Below are positions 9,165 to 17,699 of a stretch of DNA of 64,000 nucleotides, piece after piece. A program made the translations under genes and the position numbers. Source of the stretch: Lentisphaera marina (GTDB lineage: Bacteria > Verrucomicrobiota > Lentisphaeria > Lentisphaerales > Lentisphaeraceae); assembly GCF_028745505.1 (NCBI RefSeq), contig NZ_JAQZZL010000002.1, positions 558,001 to 622,000 of the forward strand, read 5' to 3'. Numbering within the stretch: the first letter of the stretch is position 1; each line of letters begins with the position of its first letter. The notes beneath the pieces are model-generated. The model saw nothing but the letters and a program-made list of their open reading frames with translations. It was not told where the DNA came from and did not search any database.

Positions 9165-10519
9165 AAATGATTCGTCAACAACTATTACTTTTAAGTCTCT
9201 CGCCTTTCTTATGGGCTCAAAAACCAAAGCTGGAGGGGGCTTCAGTTTATCAAAAAAACTCTTTGCAGTATGCTTTATATAAAGCCTATTCAACTCATCC
9301 GGAGTTGAAAAGTCAAAAGTACTCTGTGGATGCTAGTAGATATTCCTATGAGTCCTCTAAAGGAGCTTGGTTGCCATCTGTAAACGTAAGAGCTAATATT
9401 GGACCAGAAAAAAATACTGATAAACTTATGAGTACGGGTACTTCTAAAAGTACCAATCATGAAACTTTAGAACTTTATCAAGCGGATATTCGTCAAGTTC
9501 TTTTTGATGGTGGTTTACGCGATAGTGTAATTGATCAAAATCATGAACGTTTTTCTCAGTCTCGTTATAGTTTCGATGAAACTAAAGAAGGTATATTTTT
9601 TTCAGTTATTGCCTCATATGTTGAAATTCTAAAACAATCTAAGCTTTTAACACTTTCCGAAGATAATTATAAACGACATAAAGATTTGTATGAAAAGGTT
9701 AAAAAGCGTTTTGATTTAAAACGCGAGACAAAAGTATCTTTAGCTCAAGCCCAATCGCGATTGCTTCGAGCAGAAAATGGTATTGTTCAATCTAAAAATC
9801 AGTTAAAGCAAGCTAAAGTGGCCTACCGCCAATTAGTAGGTGAAAACCCAGTAGACAATTTATTAGATGTAAGCCTCGATAATTTCACCATCGAAAAGAC
9901 TCTTTTTGAAGCTTTTAGCATTTCTGAAAAACATCCAGCTTTATTAAGAGCTGATAGCCAAATAACGGAAGCCCGTGCAGGTATACAGGGTGCTAAGTCT
10001 AGGTTTGCACCAGAAGTAGCTTTAGAAGGTTCGGCTGCATATGACCGTTATCAAAATGGTCGTGACCTAGAAAGTGAAAACTATAGTTTATTGCTTACAG
10101 CTAATTGGAATTTATTTAATGGTTTTCAAGATAAGCGTAATTACCAAGCATCAATTAGTAGACTATATGCTTCAAGTAGTACTAAAGATGCAGTTAGAAG
10201 GCAGATTTTTGAAAATGTTGAAGATTCTTGGATAGAATTAGCTAAACTCAAAAGAAATGTTGAAATTTTGGCTGAGCAGAAAGAATTAGCACAATATACC
10301 GCAGATGGCTATGTTGAGCAATATGATAAATCTAGTCGAAGCTTATTTGATGTTTTAAACACACAAGCGGATGCATATGGCTCAGAAACAGCCTATATAT
10401 CTGCATTGTATGAGGAAGTGGTTGCTTTTGCACGCTTAGGCTTTTTTATGGGAGACTTATCTCAACGAGTTATTGGTTATTCCAATGATGACAAAACTAA
10501 TCTTAACACAAAAAAATAA
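9161..10519 (+). CDS. TolC-family outer membrane efflux protein
   Basis: A 452-residue outer-membrane channel for the secretion system. A signal peptide of about 19 residues (MKMIRQQLLLLSLSPFLWA) precedes two long repeats of alpha-helical hairpins and beta strands. Typical sequences are LYKAYSTHPELKSQ near the N-terminus, VLFDGGLRDSVI, its second-half counterpart NWNLFNGFQDKRNY, and LFDVLNTQADAY near the end. The start overlaps the HlyD stop by four bases. Encoding the channel within the operon, rather than borrowing a general TolC, points to a dedicated exporter. Confidence 0.92.
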   Translation: MKMIRQQLLLLSLSPFLWAQKPKLEGASVYQKNSLQYALYKAYSTHPELKSQKYSVDASRYSYESSKGAWLPSVNVRANIGPEKNTDKLMSTGTSKSTNHETLELYQADIRQVLFDGGLRDSVIDQNHERFSQSRYSFDETKEGIFFSVIASYVEILKQSKLLTLSEDNYKRHKDLYEKVKKRFDLKRETKVSLAQAQSRLLRAENGIVQSKNQLKQAKVAYRQLVGENPVDNLLDVSLDNFTIEKTLFEAFSISEKHPALLRADSQITEARAGIQGAKSRFAPEVALEGSAAYDRYQNGRDLESENYSLLLTANWNLFNGFQDKRNYQASISRLYASSSTKDAVRRQIFENVEDSWIELAKLKRNVEILAEQKELAQYTADGYVEQYDKSSRSLFDVLNTQADAYGSETAYISALYEEVVAFARLGFFMGDLSQRVIGYSNDDKTNLNTKK

Positions 10520-10534
10520 TAAGGAGAATATATT

Positions 10535-10804
10535 ATGAGCGTGAATTATGTAGATGGTATTTCTAATGTCGCTTCTATTTCTGGAAACGTACGTATGGAT
10601 TTGTTCCGTTACGAGTTAGACAAAGATGCTGAAGGTGGCAAAAAAGCTCAGGAAGTTGAGCAGTTGATTATGTCTCACGAAGGTTTTCTTGATAGTTACA
10701 AGAAAATGACTGTCATTTTCAATGCTTTGGCACAGAAGGGTGTTTACAAAGTAAAAGAAGGTGAAGAAGCACCAGAAGAAAAGAAAGAAAAAAAGTCTAA
10801 ATAG
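10535..10804 (+). CDS. Small charged protein of the secretion operon, unknown function
   Basis: An 89-residue protein beginning 15 bases after the TolC-like gene, with a strong ribosome site (AAGGAG, eight bases before ATG). No signal peptide or membrane segment. The middle is mixed helix-like (DKDAEGGKKAQEVEQLIM) and the last 20 residues are almost all Lys and Glu. I recognise no family. Operon position and a terminator right after it make it the last gene of the secretion unit. It could be a small secreted substrate, a chaperone or a regulator. That it is a real gene is supported by spacing, ribosome site and terminator. Confidence 0.75.
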   Translation: MSVNYVDGISNVASISGNVRMDLFRYELDKDAEGGKKAQEVEQLIMSHEGFLDSYKKMTVIFNALAQKGVYKVKEGEEAPEEKKEKKSK

Positions 10805-10828
10805 ACTTTAATAACTCATTACTTTTCT

Positions 10829-10860
10829 AAGTCTCTGTAATTTTACAGAGACTTTTTTTT
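10829..10860 (+). terminator. Rho-independent terminator of the secretion operon
   Basis: A near-perfect 11-bp stem (AAGTCTCTGTAA with TTACAGAGACTT) followed by eight T residues, 25 bases after the small operon gene. Because the stem ends in A and T runs it may also serve the convergent serine hydrolase gene, whose stop is at 10865. Confidence 0.88.
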
Positions 10861-10864
10861 GTAT

Positions 10865-12052
10865 TTATTTAATAAATGAAGGGATGATTCTTTCGGGTGC
10901 TGTCGTGAGCATAGTTCCCATGCCCTTGTTATGAGCGGTACTGACAATAATTAAGTCAACTTTTGGGAACATGAGGATGAATTGTCCGCCAGCACCTCGC
11001 CCTGAAATGCAGTGGTAGTTTTTCTTGTGAACTTTTGCTTGATGTCCCCACCAAAAATAGCCGTAAGTACGGTGCTCATTTATGTCGATAGGACTAATGG
11101 CGACTTCGACAAAGTCTTTCGGTAGATGTTGTTTACCTTGCCACTGCCCCTTTTGCATGATCAGTAAACCCATTTTTAGCATATCTCTTGAGCGCCAACT
11201 AGAACCTGCAGCAGATTTTGGTAGGCCACTGACATCATCTTGCCAGCCATAATTGACGATTCCCATGGGAGCGAGAAGTTCTTTTTGAATGAAGTCTTTA
11301 GCAGAGCCTGGCACGACGGCTTCTAAAACTTGCATGGCCATAGAAGGATCGGAACCCTGATATTTGAAAGTTTTACTCTCTTTTGTAATTGGTGAACTGA
11401 GCTCCATATATGTTTGGATTTGTCCTTGCCCCTTTAGTTTATTGGGCTGATTTTGCACTACTTTTTGTGCTTTTGTTTTATCGACTCGAATACCTGAACG
11501 CATGTGCATGGCTTCGTGTAGAGTAATGGTCTCTGTGCCAGCAGTTATCTTGCTTCGATCAATGTCTTTTAGAAAGCTAATGACAGGGCGTTGGAGGTCC
11601 GACATTTTGAGGTGGCTGAGTTGGATGGCTCTACCGATTGCCATTGTCGTGTATGATTTTGTGATAGACATTTGATAATGTGGGTAATTGCTGCGACCGC
11701 GTTTATAATAGGACTCGAGTAATAATTCGCCCTTATATGCGATGAGTAGGCTATCAGTATTATTGTGCTTGTTGTTTTTGATTTCTTCTATGAAACTTAA
11801 AATGTCATCTACGTCTCTGCCGTCGGCGCCGAGTTTGCCAACCTTTATACCATCATCTATGTCCTGTGGCTGTGTGGAGACAAAAGCGTTTTTTAAATAG
11901 GGGATTTTCTTTTCCAAGGTATAAGAAATGTCTTTAGCATTGAGATCGGTAACTTCAGGAGCTAAACCATTGCTATTATCTGCTTGTAGTAAAGAGCATC
12001 CGATTGAGAATAAGCAGAGTAGGAATTGATAAGTGGCGTGTGGGTACTTCAT
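10865..12052 (-). CDS. Beta-lactamase-family (class C-like) serine hydrolase
   Basis: A 395-residue exported serine hydrolase of the penicillin-binding/esterase-like beta-lactamase fold. The catalytic SxxK tetrad is S129-I-T-K132 in HYQMSITKSYTTM. Later landmarks are the typical LHEAMHMRSGI segment, WRSRDMLKMGLLI, YGYFWWGH and SGRGAGGQF near the C-terminus. The N-terminus is a signal sequence with a cysteine at residue 19 in LFSIGC, a poor lipobox, so lipoprotein status is uncertain. Family members include esterases and peptidases, and the fold alone does not tell the substrate or imply antibiotic resistance. It stands alone between the secretion operon and a divergent oxidoreductase gene. 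Confidence 0.87.
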   Translation of the reverse strand: MKYPHATYQFLLCLFSIGCSLLQADNSNGLAPEVTDLNAKDISYTLEKKIPYLKNAFVSTQPQDIDDGIKVGKLGADGRDVDDILSFIEEIKNNKHNNTDSLLIAYKGELLLESYYKRGRSNYPHYQMSITKSYTTMAIGRAIQLSHLKMSDLQRPVISFLKDIDRSKITAGTETITLHEAMHMRSGIRVDKTKAQKVVQNQPNKLKGQGQIQTYMELSSPITKESKTFKYQGSDPSMAMQVLEAVVPGSAKDFIQKELLAPMGIVNYGWQDDVSGLPKSAAGSSWRSRDMLKMGLLIMQKGQWQGKQHLPKDFVEVAISPIDINEHRTYGYFWWGHQAKVHKKNYHCISGRGAGGQFILMFPKVDLIIVSTAHNKGMGTMLTTAPERIIPSFIK

Positions 12053-12227
12053 AGTCGTCCTTTTGGTATCGTTGTTTATTACACTACGATGCTAAAACAT
12101 AGGATATAACACTCATGGCTTAAATTGGTCATCCATTTATCACATTATTGACTCTTTGAAGGTTTTTAAGTTGTTGTTTGATCGATCTTAGCTATTTTGA
12201 AGTGAATTTTATTGAGGTTATTTTTAA

Positions 12228-15104
12228 GTGTTAGCAAAATTACAAGAATCCTTAAGTGGTGAACTTTTTTGGGATGAAATGCTTAGAACGCTTTATGCAA
12301 CAGATGCCTCAGCGTATAAAGAGATGCCCTTGGCAGTGAGTTTCCCGAAAACTAAGAGTGATATTCAAAAGCTTATTAGCTTTGCTAAAGAAAATGAACT
12401 CAGCTTGATTCCTAGAACAGCAGGCACTTCGCTTGCAGGTCAGGTAGTTGGATCAGGGATTATTGTCGACGTATCGAAATATTTCACGGGTGTTCTGGAA
12501 GTCGATACCGATAAGGAGTATGTGCGAGTTCAGCCAGGTGTGGTGCGTAACGAACTCAATAAAGAATTAGCAGAACTGGGCTATCTATTTGGGCCAATAA
12601 CATCTACTGCCAATCGAGCGATGCTCGGCGGTATGCTAGGGAATAACTCCTGTGGGCAAAACTCACTGCGTTATGGAAGCGTTAGAGATAAATTGATTTC
12701 AGTAAAAGGCTTTTTGAGCGATGGCTCCGAAGTCGAATTCTCCGAACTCACAGAAAAAGAATTAGATCAAAAGCTAAAACTTGATGGCTTAGAAGGGGAG
12801 ATTTACAGAGAGGTTTTTGCTCTTTTGAAAGATAATTCACAGGCAATTATTGAAGCCTATCCTCATCCCGAAATACACAGGCGCAATACGGGTTATTGTT
12901 TAGATCTTTTAGCAAATATGAAGCCCTTTAATTCCCAAGGGGAAGTTTTCAATTTGGCTACGTTAATTGCTGGTTCGGAAGGTACGCTATTTTTTGCTAC
13001 TGAAATACGCTTGAAGATAGAGAAGCTTCCTCCCAAACATCGTGTTTTGCTATGTCCGCATTTTGATTCAATTAATAAGGCTTTGGAAGCCAATGTTTTG
13101 ACTTTGAAGCATGGACCTATGGCAGTGGAACTCATGGATCGTTATATTCTGGAGTGTACCGATGGAAATCGCTTGTATAAGGGCTTGAGGTTTTTTGTTG
13201 AGGGTGATCCCGAAGCCATTCTAATGATAGAACTCGATGCCGACTCACTTGAAGACTTAGAGGCAAAGCAAGAAGCTTTATTGACTGAGTTCGAAGAACT
13301 TGGTTTGGCATATCATGTGTCACTTGTCGACCAGGCTGATATAGCCAAGGTCTGGGCTTTGAGAAGTGCAGGCTTAGGGTTACTCTCCAATGTGCCTGGT
13401 GATGCCAAGGCAGTACCAGTAATTGAAGATACTTGCGTACGTGTAGAGGATTTGCCCGAATACATAAAAGAGTTCAACGAAGTACTTGATAAGCATGGTT
13501 TATACTGTGTTCATTATGCTCATGCGGGCTCGGGGGAATTGCATTTACGGCCGATAATTGATTTGAAAACACAAGAAGGGCACGAGCAGTTTAGGGCAAT
13601 AGCTGAGGATGTGGTGACTTTGCTGAAAAAATATCGAGGTTCCTTGAGTGGGGAGCATGGAGACGGGCGTTTGCGTGGTGAGTTTATTAAATCCATGCTC
13701 GGCCAAGAGGTGTATAGTTTATTAGAAAAAGTGAAGCAGGTTTTTGATCCACAAGGGGTATTTAACCCCAATAAAATAGTGCACACTTCTCCCATGGATG
13801 AATCCTTGCGTTTTGAAGCTGGAGTGACAACGCCTGAATTTGATACAGTTTATGACTTTACTCATGAACAAGGCTATGTGCGTGCAGCAGAATTTTGCAA
13901 TGGTTCTGGAGATTGTCGCAAGTCATCGTCAATGGGTGGTACCATGTGCCCATCCTATATGGCCGAGAAGCAGGAGCAGTTTACCACGCGTGCACGTGCA
14001 AATATCTTGCGGGAATATTTGAGGAAGCCATTTAAGGAAAGTGAGTTTGAACACGAAGAAATCAAAGAGGTCTTAGATAGCTGCCTTTCTTGTAAAGCCT
14101 GTAAATCTGAGTGTCCATCAAATGTTGACATGGCTAAATTAAAGTCCGAATTTTTGTATCAATACCAAAAAGTTAAAGGCTTAGGCTTACGTTCGCGTTT
14201 AATTGCCTATTCCGCAAAACTAGCGAATTTAGGGTCTTATACACCAAGACTGTATAACTTTCTTAGTCAGCAGAAAGTTGTGAAGGATTTATTAGGCTTA
14301 TCGAACAAGCGACAAATGCCAAGTTTAGCAAGGCAAAGTTTCTCTAAGTGGTTCAGGAATCATGTGCAGCAAGCTTATGGGAGGAAAGTTTATTTATTCC
14401 TTGATGAGTTCAGTGCTTTGTATGAAAGTGAGCTCGCAATAAAAGCAGTCAAATTACTGAATAACTTGGGTTATGTCGTGATATGTCCGGATCATGCGGA
14501 GAGTGGACGTGCCGCCTTTTCTAAGGGAGTTTTAGACTATGGCCGCCAGTGTGCCGAAAGAAATGTACAGGTTTTTTCTCGTTTGGTGGATGAAAAGACC
14601 CCTTTGATTGGTCTGGAGCCATCGACTTTGTTGTGTTTTAGAGATGAGTATATAGATATCCTAAGAGGAGATTTACAGAAAGAGGCTAGAAGCTTGGCTG
14701 AAAACACTTATTTAATAGATGAGTTTTTTGCGAAAATCAGTTCGAGTGTTGATCAAAACTTGTTTAATAATAAAGAGCAAAGAATAGATGTGCATGTGCA
14801 TTGCTTTCAAAAATCTTTAGCTAAATCAGAGAGTTTAGTTAAGGCTTTGAGTATTCCCAAAAACTATAGCGTTAAATTAATTGACTCAGGTTGTTGTGGG
14901 ATGGCGGGTTCCTTTGCTTATGAAAAAGAACATGAAGAGATGTCTGAAAAAATAGCTAATTTAACTTTACTGCCCCATATTGAGGGTATGCATGCAGATG
15001 TAATCTTAGTGGCTTCCGGGACGAGTTGTCGTCACCAAGTTAAAGATTTAAGTAAACGCAAGGCTTTGCATCCAGTTGAAGTTCTTTTTGATGCGCTCAA
15101 TTGA
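12228..15104 (+). CDS. FAD-linked oxidase fused to an Fe-S/CCG domain (GlcD/Dld-II-like dehydrogenase)
   Basis: A 958-residue fusion predicted to oxidise a 2-hydroxy acid such as D-lactate or glycolate. Residues of about 20-230 form the PCMH-type FAD-binding domain (PRTAGTSLAGQVVG, MLGGMLGNNSCGQNS). The GlcD C-terminal domain follows, ending VFNPNKIV near residue 520. A ferredoxin-like segment around residues 560-640 has CNGSGDCR and CLSCKACKSECPSN. The C-terminal CCG domain ends with SGCCGMAGSF. Start is GTG at 12228 with GAGG about 11 bases before. The exact acid oxidised cannot be read from sequence. Quinone is a likely electron acceptor. Confidence 0.88.
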   Translation: MLAKLQESLSGELFWDEMLRTLYATDASAYKEMPLAVSFPKTKSDIQKLISFAKENELSLIPRTAGTSLAGQVVGSGIIVDVSKYFTGVLEVDTDKEYVRVQPGVVRNELNKELAELGYLFGPITSTANRAMLGGMLGNNSCGQNSLRYGSVRDKLISVKGFLSDGSEVEFSELTEKELDQKLKLDGLEGEIYREVFALLKDNSQAIIEAYPHPEIHRRNTGYCLDLLANMKPFNSQGEVFNLATLIAGSEGTLFFATEIRLKIEKLPPKHRVLLCPHFDSINKALEANVLTLKHGPMAVELMDRYILECTDGNRLYKGLRFFVEGDPEAILMIELDADSLEDLEAKQEALLTEFEELGLAYHVSLVDQADIAKVWALRSAGLGLLSNVPGDAKAVPVIEDTCVRVEDLPEYIKEFNEVLDKHGLYCVHYAHAGSGELHLRPIIDLKTQEGHEQFRAIAEDVVTLLKKYRGSLSGEHGDGRLRGEFIKSMLGQEVYSLLEKVKQVFDPQGVFNPNKIVHTSPMDESLRFEAGVTTPEFDTVYDFTHEQGYVRAAEFCNGSGDCRKSSSMGGTMCPSYMAEKQEQFTTRARANILREYLRKPFKESEFEHEEIKEVLDSCLSCKACKSECPSNVDMAKLKSEFLYQYQKVKGLGLRSRLIAYSAKLANLGSYTPRLYNFLSQQKVVKDLLGLSNKRQMPSLARQSFSKWFRNHVQQAYGRKVYLFLDEFSALYESELAIKAVKLLNNLGYVVICPDHAESGRAAFSKGVLDYGRQCAERNVQVFSRLVDEKTPLIGLEPSTLLCFRDEYIDILRGDLQKEARSLAENTYLIDEFFAKISSSVDQNLFNNKEQRIDVHVHCFQKSLAKSESLVKALSIPKNYSVKLIDSGCCGMAGSFAYEKEHEEMSEKIANLTLLPHIEGMHADVILVASGTSCRHQVKDLSKRKALHPVEVLFDALN

Positions 15105-15159
15105 TTTGCAGCTGAATTGAGAATTAATTTGAGGATTTGTTAACTGTCTGCAATAATAT

Positions 15160-15927
15160 TTAAGAGTGATTGAACTTTTTCTCGAATTCACGGTGTTCCC
15201 CCATGTCTTGCCAACGTGAATCAATATCGCTCGCTAATGATTCCGCATCGTAACCCGAGTAGATCTTATCGATATGAATAGCTTGGCCCTTTTGCTGAAA
15301 ACGCAAACGCCAGCTCTTGCAGGCGAGCTCATAGTTTTCTTCATCTAGCTGACTTATTCGATCTCGGCCAAGGCGAACGCCCATGGAGAGGATTTGGCTA
15401 GCTAACCGTTTGATTTGCCACTGCGAATTCTGTTCGAGCCAGCTTATTTGTTGCTGAGCAATAGGCTTCCAGATTATATCAAAATGCTGATGGCTTTCGA
15501 CTTTGTTCAACCAGCCAATGGCGGATTCTTCAAATGAATCAGCGTAAGGGATGTAGGGTTTAATATCAAAAATGGGAGTTTGATCCACGAGATCGTGGCC
15601 ACTGATCTTAAGTGAGTTGTGCTCAACTTTTAAAAGTTTTACACAAGATAAGCCTAAGGGGTTAGGACGGTGTGGACTACGGGTTGCAAAGACCGAAATT
15701 TTTTTATCTCCTCTTGGGGGAAAGACTTTCCTTTTCCAACCTGCGCTTAAATGGAAGTGGAAAATTAACCATAAACGATCAATGCCCTTGAGATCTTGAA
15801 TGGCTTGAGACATATCTTCATTGAATACAATTTCAGCTTCTAATTCTCTGAGAGAGCCTTGGCTTGGGAGTTCATATAGTTCGTTAGATTGACAATTGAT
15901 ATGAGCAATCGGCTGCAATTCCATCAT
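15160..15927 (-). CDS. trmO: tRNA (N6-threonylcarbamoyladenosine 37-N6)-methyltransferase TrmO
   Basis: A 255-residue member of the TrmO/YaeB family, which uses S-adenosylmethionine to add a methyl group to t6A37 in certain threonine tRNAs. The family signature is clear: SVFATRSPHRPNPLGLSCVKL, split here as SVFATRSPHRPN and PLGLSCVKL, and later LVDQTPIFDIKPYIPYADS in the catalytic sheet. Length is slightly above the E. coli protein. Its start overlaps the stop of the 591-residue gene upstream by four bases, so it is the last gene of a three-gene operon with an ABC-2 permease. The functional link within that operon is not obvious. Confidence 0.9.
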   Translation of the reverse strand: MMELQPIAHINCQSNELYELPSQGSLRELEAEIVFNEDMSQAIQDLKGIDRLWLIFHFHLSAGWKRKVFPPRGDKKISVFATRSPHRPNPLGLSCVKLLKVEHNSLKISGHDLVDQTPIFDIKPYIPYADSFEESAIGWLNKVESHQHFDIIWKPIAQQQISWLEQNSQWQIKRLASQILSMGVRLGRDRISQLDEENYELACKSWRLRFQQKGQAIHIDKIYSGYDAESLASDIDSRWQDMGEHREFEKKFNHS

Positions 15928-17699
15928 TTTTGAGAATCAATCATTTTTTGTATTTTGTCTTTATATTGCGGGAAGCGCTGTTCAAAGTTTTTACGGCTCG
16001 CAACCAAAATTCGTTTAAAAGTGGGGATCTGTCGACCTTCACTAAACTTTTTCATTTTAATCTGGTAGTTTTCATGAAGCGTTTTTGCCATGTTTAAAAA
16101 TTGTGTTGAACTCTCTTCAAATTCAGGTCCATAGAGTAGGAGAGTCATGGAGCGTTGCAACAAGTTGTGAATGCCGTAGAGGACCTCGTTTTCATCAGAG
16201 CTTTCATATAATTCTAAAAACATCTTACTAACAAAGCTGTCAATATCGGGGGCATTTTTTATGTTTTGGAACTCAACTAATTCTTTTAGGTACTCGGTCG
16301 ATTTTTTCTTATCGCCTCTCATGTACAAGGCAAGAATAGCTTCTTTTAGGAAGTTGCCATAACCTGATTTGAAGGAACTCGATCTTGTTTTTTCAATGGC
16401 CTCTAGATTGAGTCGGCGAACTACATCTGCTAGTTTTAAATTGTTAGTCCAATCAATAGAGAGTTTATCCCCATCACGATATTCTAGCAGTTTACCGCCC
16501 TGGAAGGCCGAGTAGAGGCTTTGGACAATCATACGCTCACATTTAACCGAAAGCTCTGTATGGCCGGATTGTTTGCCTCGCCAAGCCCAATAAATGGCAT
16601 GTGCTTGTGGTAAGTGCCAATCGAGATCAGGACTTATTTCTTTTTCGACTTCTAGGGCAATTTCAGGTATGATGCGGTAGTGCAATTCCGACCAACGACG
16701 ACGTAGAAAAGTAGTGATCAAATCGAGCGTGATTGAACGTGTTTTGGGCTGCAGGTGATTAAAGGTCTCGGCAAATGCTTTGGGGAGTTTACCTGAGCGG
16801 CGATAAAATGCTTCCACTTTACTCCAATCACTCAAGTTTTCGTTGAGCTTCATGAAGTGATCTTTGAAAAGGGTGATGTCTTTGAGGGCAAGCTGAAGGG
16901 TGGCGAATTCCAGGGGGGCTTGCTTGGTTGTTTTTGCATATTGAACGAGTATTTCGACTTGCTCTTCAGTAAGAACTTTAGCTAGTTGGGGAGGGAGTTC
17001 TTGATCATTTGCGATGTCCGCTAAAAGCTTGGCTAAATCCTGATTTAATAAGTAGCGTGTCGCTTGTTGAACGCCAGCTTTTTCTAGCTTATCGCCCAAA
17101 ATTAAGGGGTTTATATAGATTGAGTTCATCGCTTGCCAATCGGGTTTTTTTCCATAGATGCGTTGCATTTCTATGGCCCATTGGATTTTGTAATAGCGAT
17201 TGGCATCATCGAGGTTTTTGTCAATTTTATGACTGAAAAGCCAGCCCAACTCATGATAGAGTTCGGGGTCGTTATTATTGTATTGCATAGCCTCGTCACG
17301 AATGAGAGAAATTCCTCGCTGCACCCAATGCCATCTTTCTGCGGGGTCTTCAACGGTAACAGAGATATTATAGGCCATGTTCCAGGCGAGGTGGTTAACA
17401 GCAGTGGTGTAGCGTGGCTGTAGTACAGTGATGAGTTTCGCGATCTGATAGGACTCGTGAAAGCGAAGTTCTTCTTGGTTCTTAATGTTTCGGATCCATA
17501 GCCAGTTTGCCATGAGTCCACGGAAGCTGCCTAAAGCGACGGTCGTGAAAACGATTTCGGGTGGTGCGTCTTTTAGGATGACTTCATCATTCAGTTTATG
17601 TTCTTGGCGAAGATCACTGAGTCGGCTGATGGAGATATGAGCCATGAATAAAGCAAAGGCCATGATTAGCAGGCAGACTGGGTAGGTTTTTTTACTCAT
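15924..17699 (-). CDS. Membrane-anchored TPR-like protein of unknown function
   Basis: A 591-residue protein with one N-terminal membrane segment (residues about 6-24, VCLLIMAFALFMAHISIS). The rest is mostly helical and tetratricopeptide-like, with tryptophan-rich stretches such as SFRGLMANWLWIRN, VNHLAWNMAYNIS and YHELGWLFSHKID. I recognise no enzymatic motif. It overlaps both neighbours by four bases, following an ABC-2 permease and preceding TrmO, so co-translation with the permease is likely. This suggests a partner or accessory role in the same membrane complex, which is an inference from context only. Confidence 0.7.
   Translation of the reverse strand: MSKKTYPVCLLIMAFALFMAHISISRLSDLRQEHKLNDEVILKDAPPEIVFTTVALGSFRGLMANWLWIRNIKNQEELRFHESYQIAKLITVLQPRYTTAVNHLAWNMAYNISVTVEDPAERWHWVQRGISLIRDEAMQYNNNDPELYHELGWLFSHKIDKNLDDANRYYKIQWAIEMQRIYGKKPDWQAMNSIYINPLILGDKLEKAGVQQATRYLLNQDLAKLLADIANDQELPPQLAKVLTEEQVEILVQYAKTTKQAPLEFATLQLALKDITLFKDHFMKLNENLSDWSKVEAFYRRSGKLPKAFAETFNHLQPKTRSITLDLITTFLRRRWSELHYRIIPEIALEVEKEISPDLDWHLPQAHAIYWAWRGKQSGHTELSVKCERMIVQSLYSAFQGGKLLEYRDGDKLSIDWTNNLKLADVVRRLNLEAIEKTRSSSFKSGYGNFLKEAILALYMRGDKKKSTEYLKELVEFQNIKNAPDIDSFVSKMFLELYESSDENEVLYGIHNLLQRSMTLLLYGPEFEESSTQFLNMAKTLHENYQIKMKKFSEGRQIPTFKRILVASRKNFEQRFPQYKDKIQKMIDSQK

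Noticed and set aside
13428..13437. GTACCAGTAA within the GlcD-like gene
   Set aside because: A partial match inside coding sequence, far from any promoter and from the polysaccharide locus.
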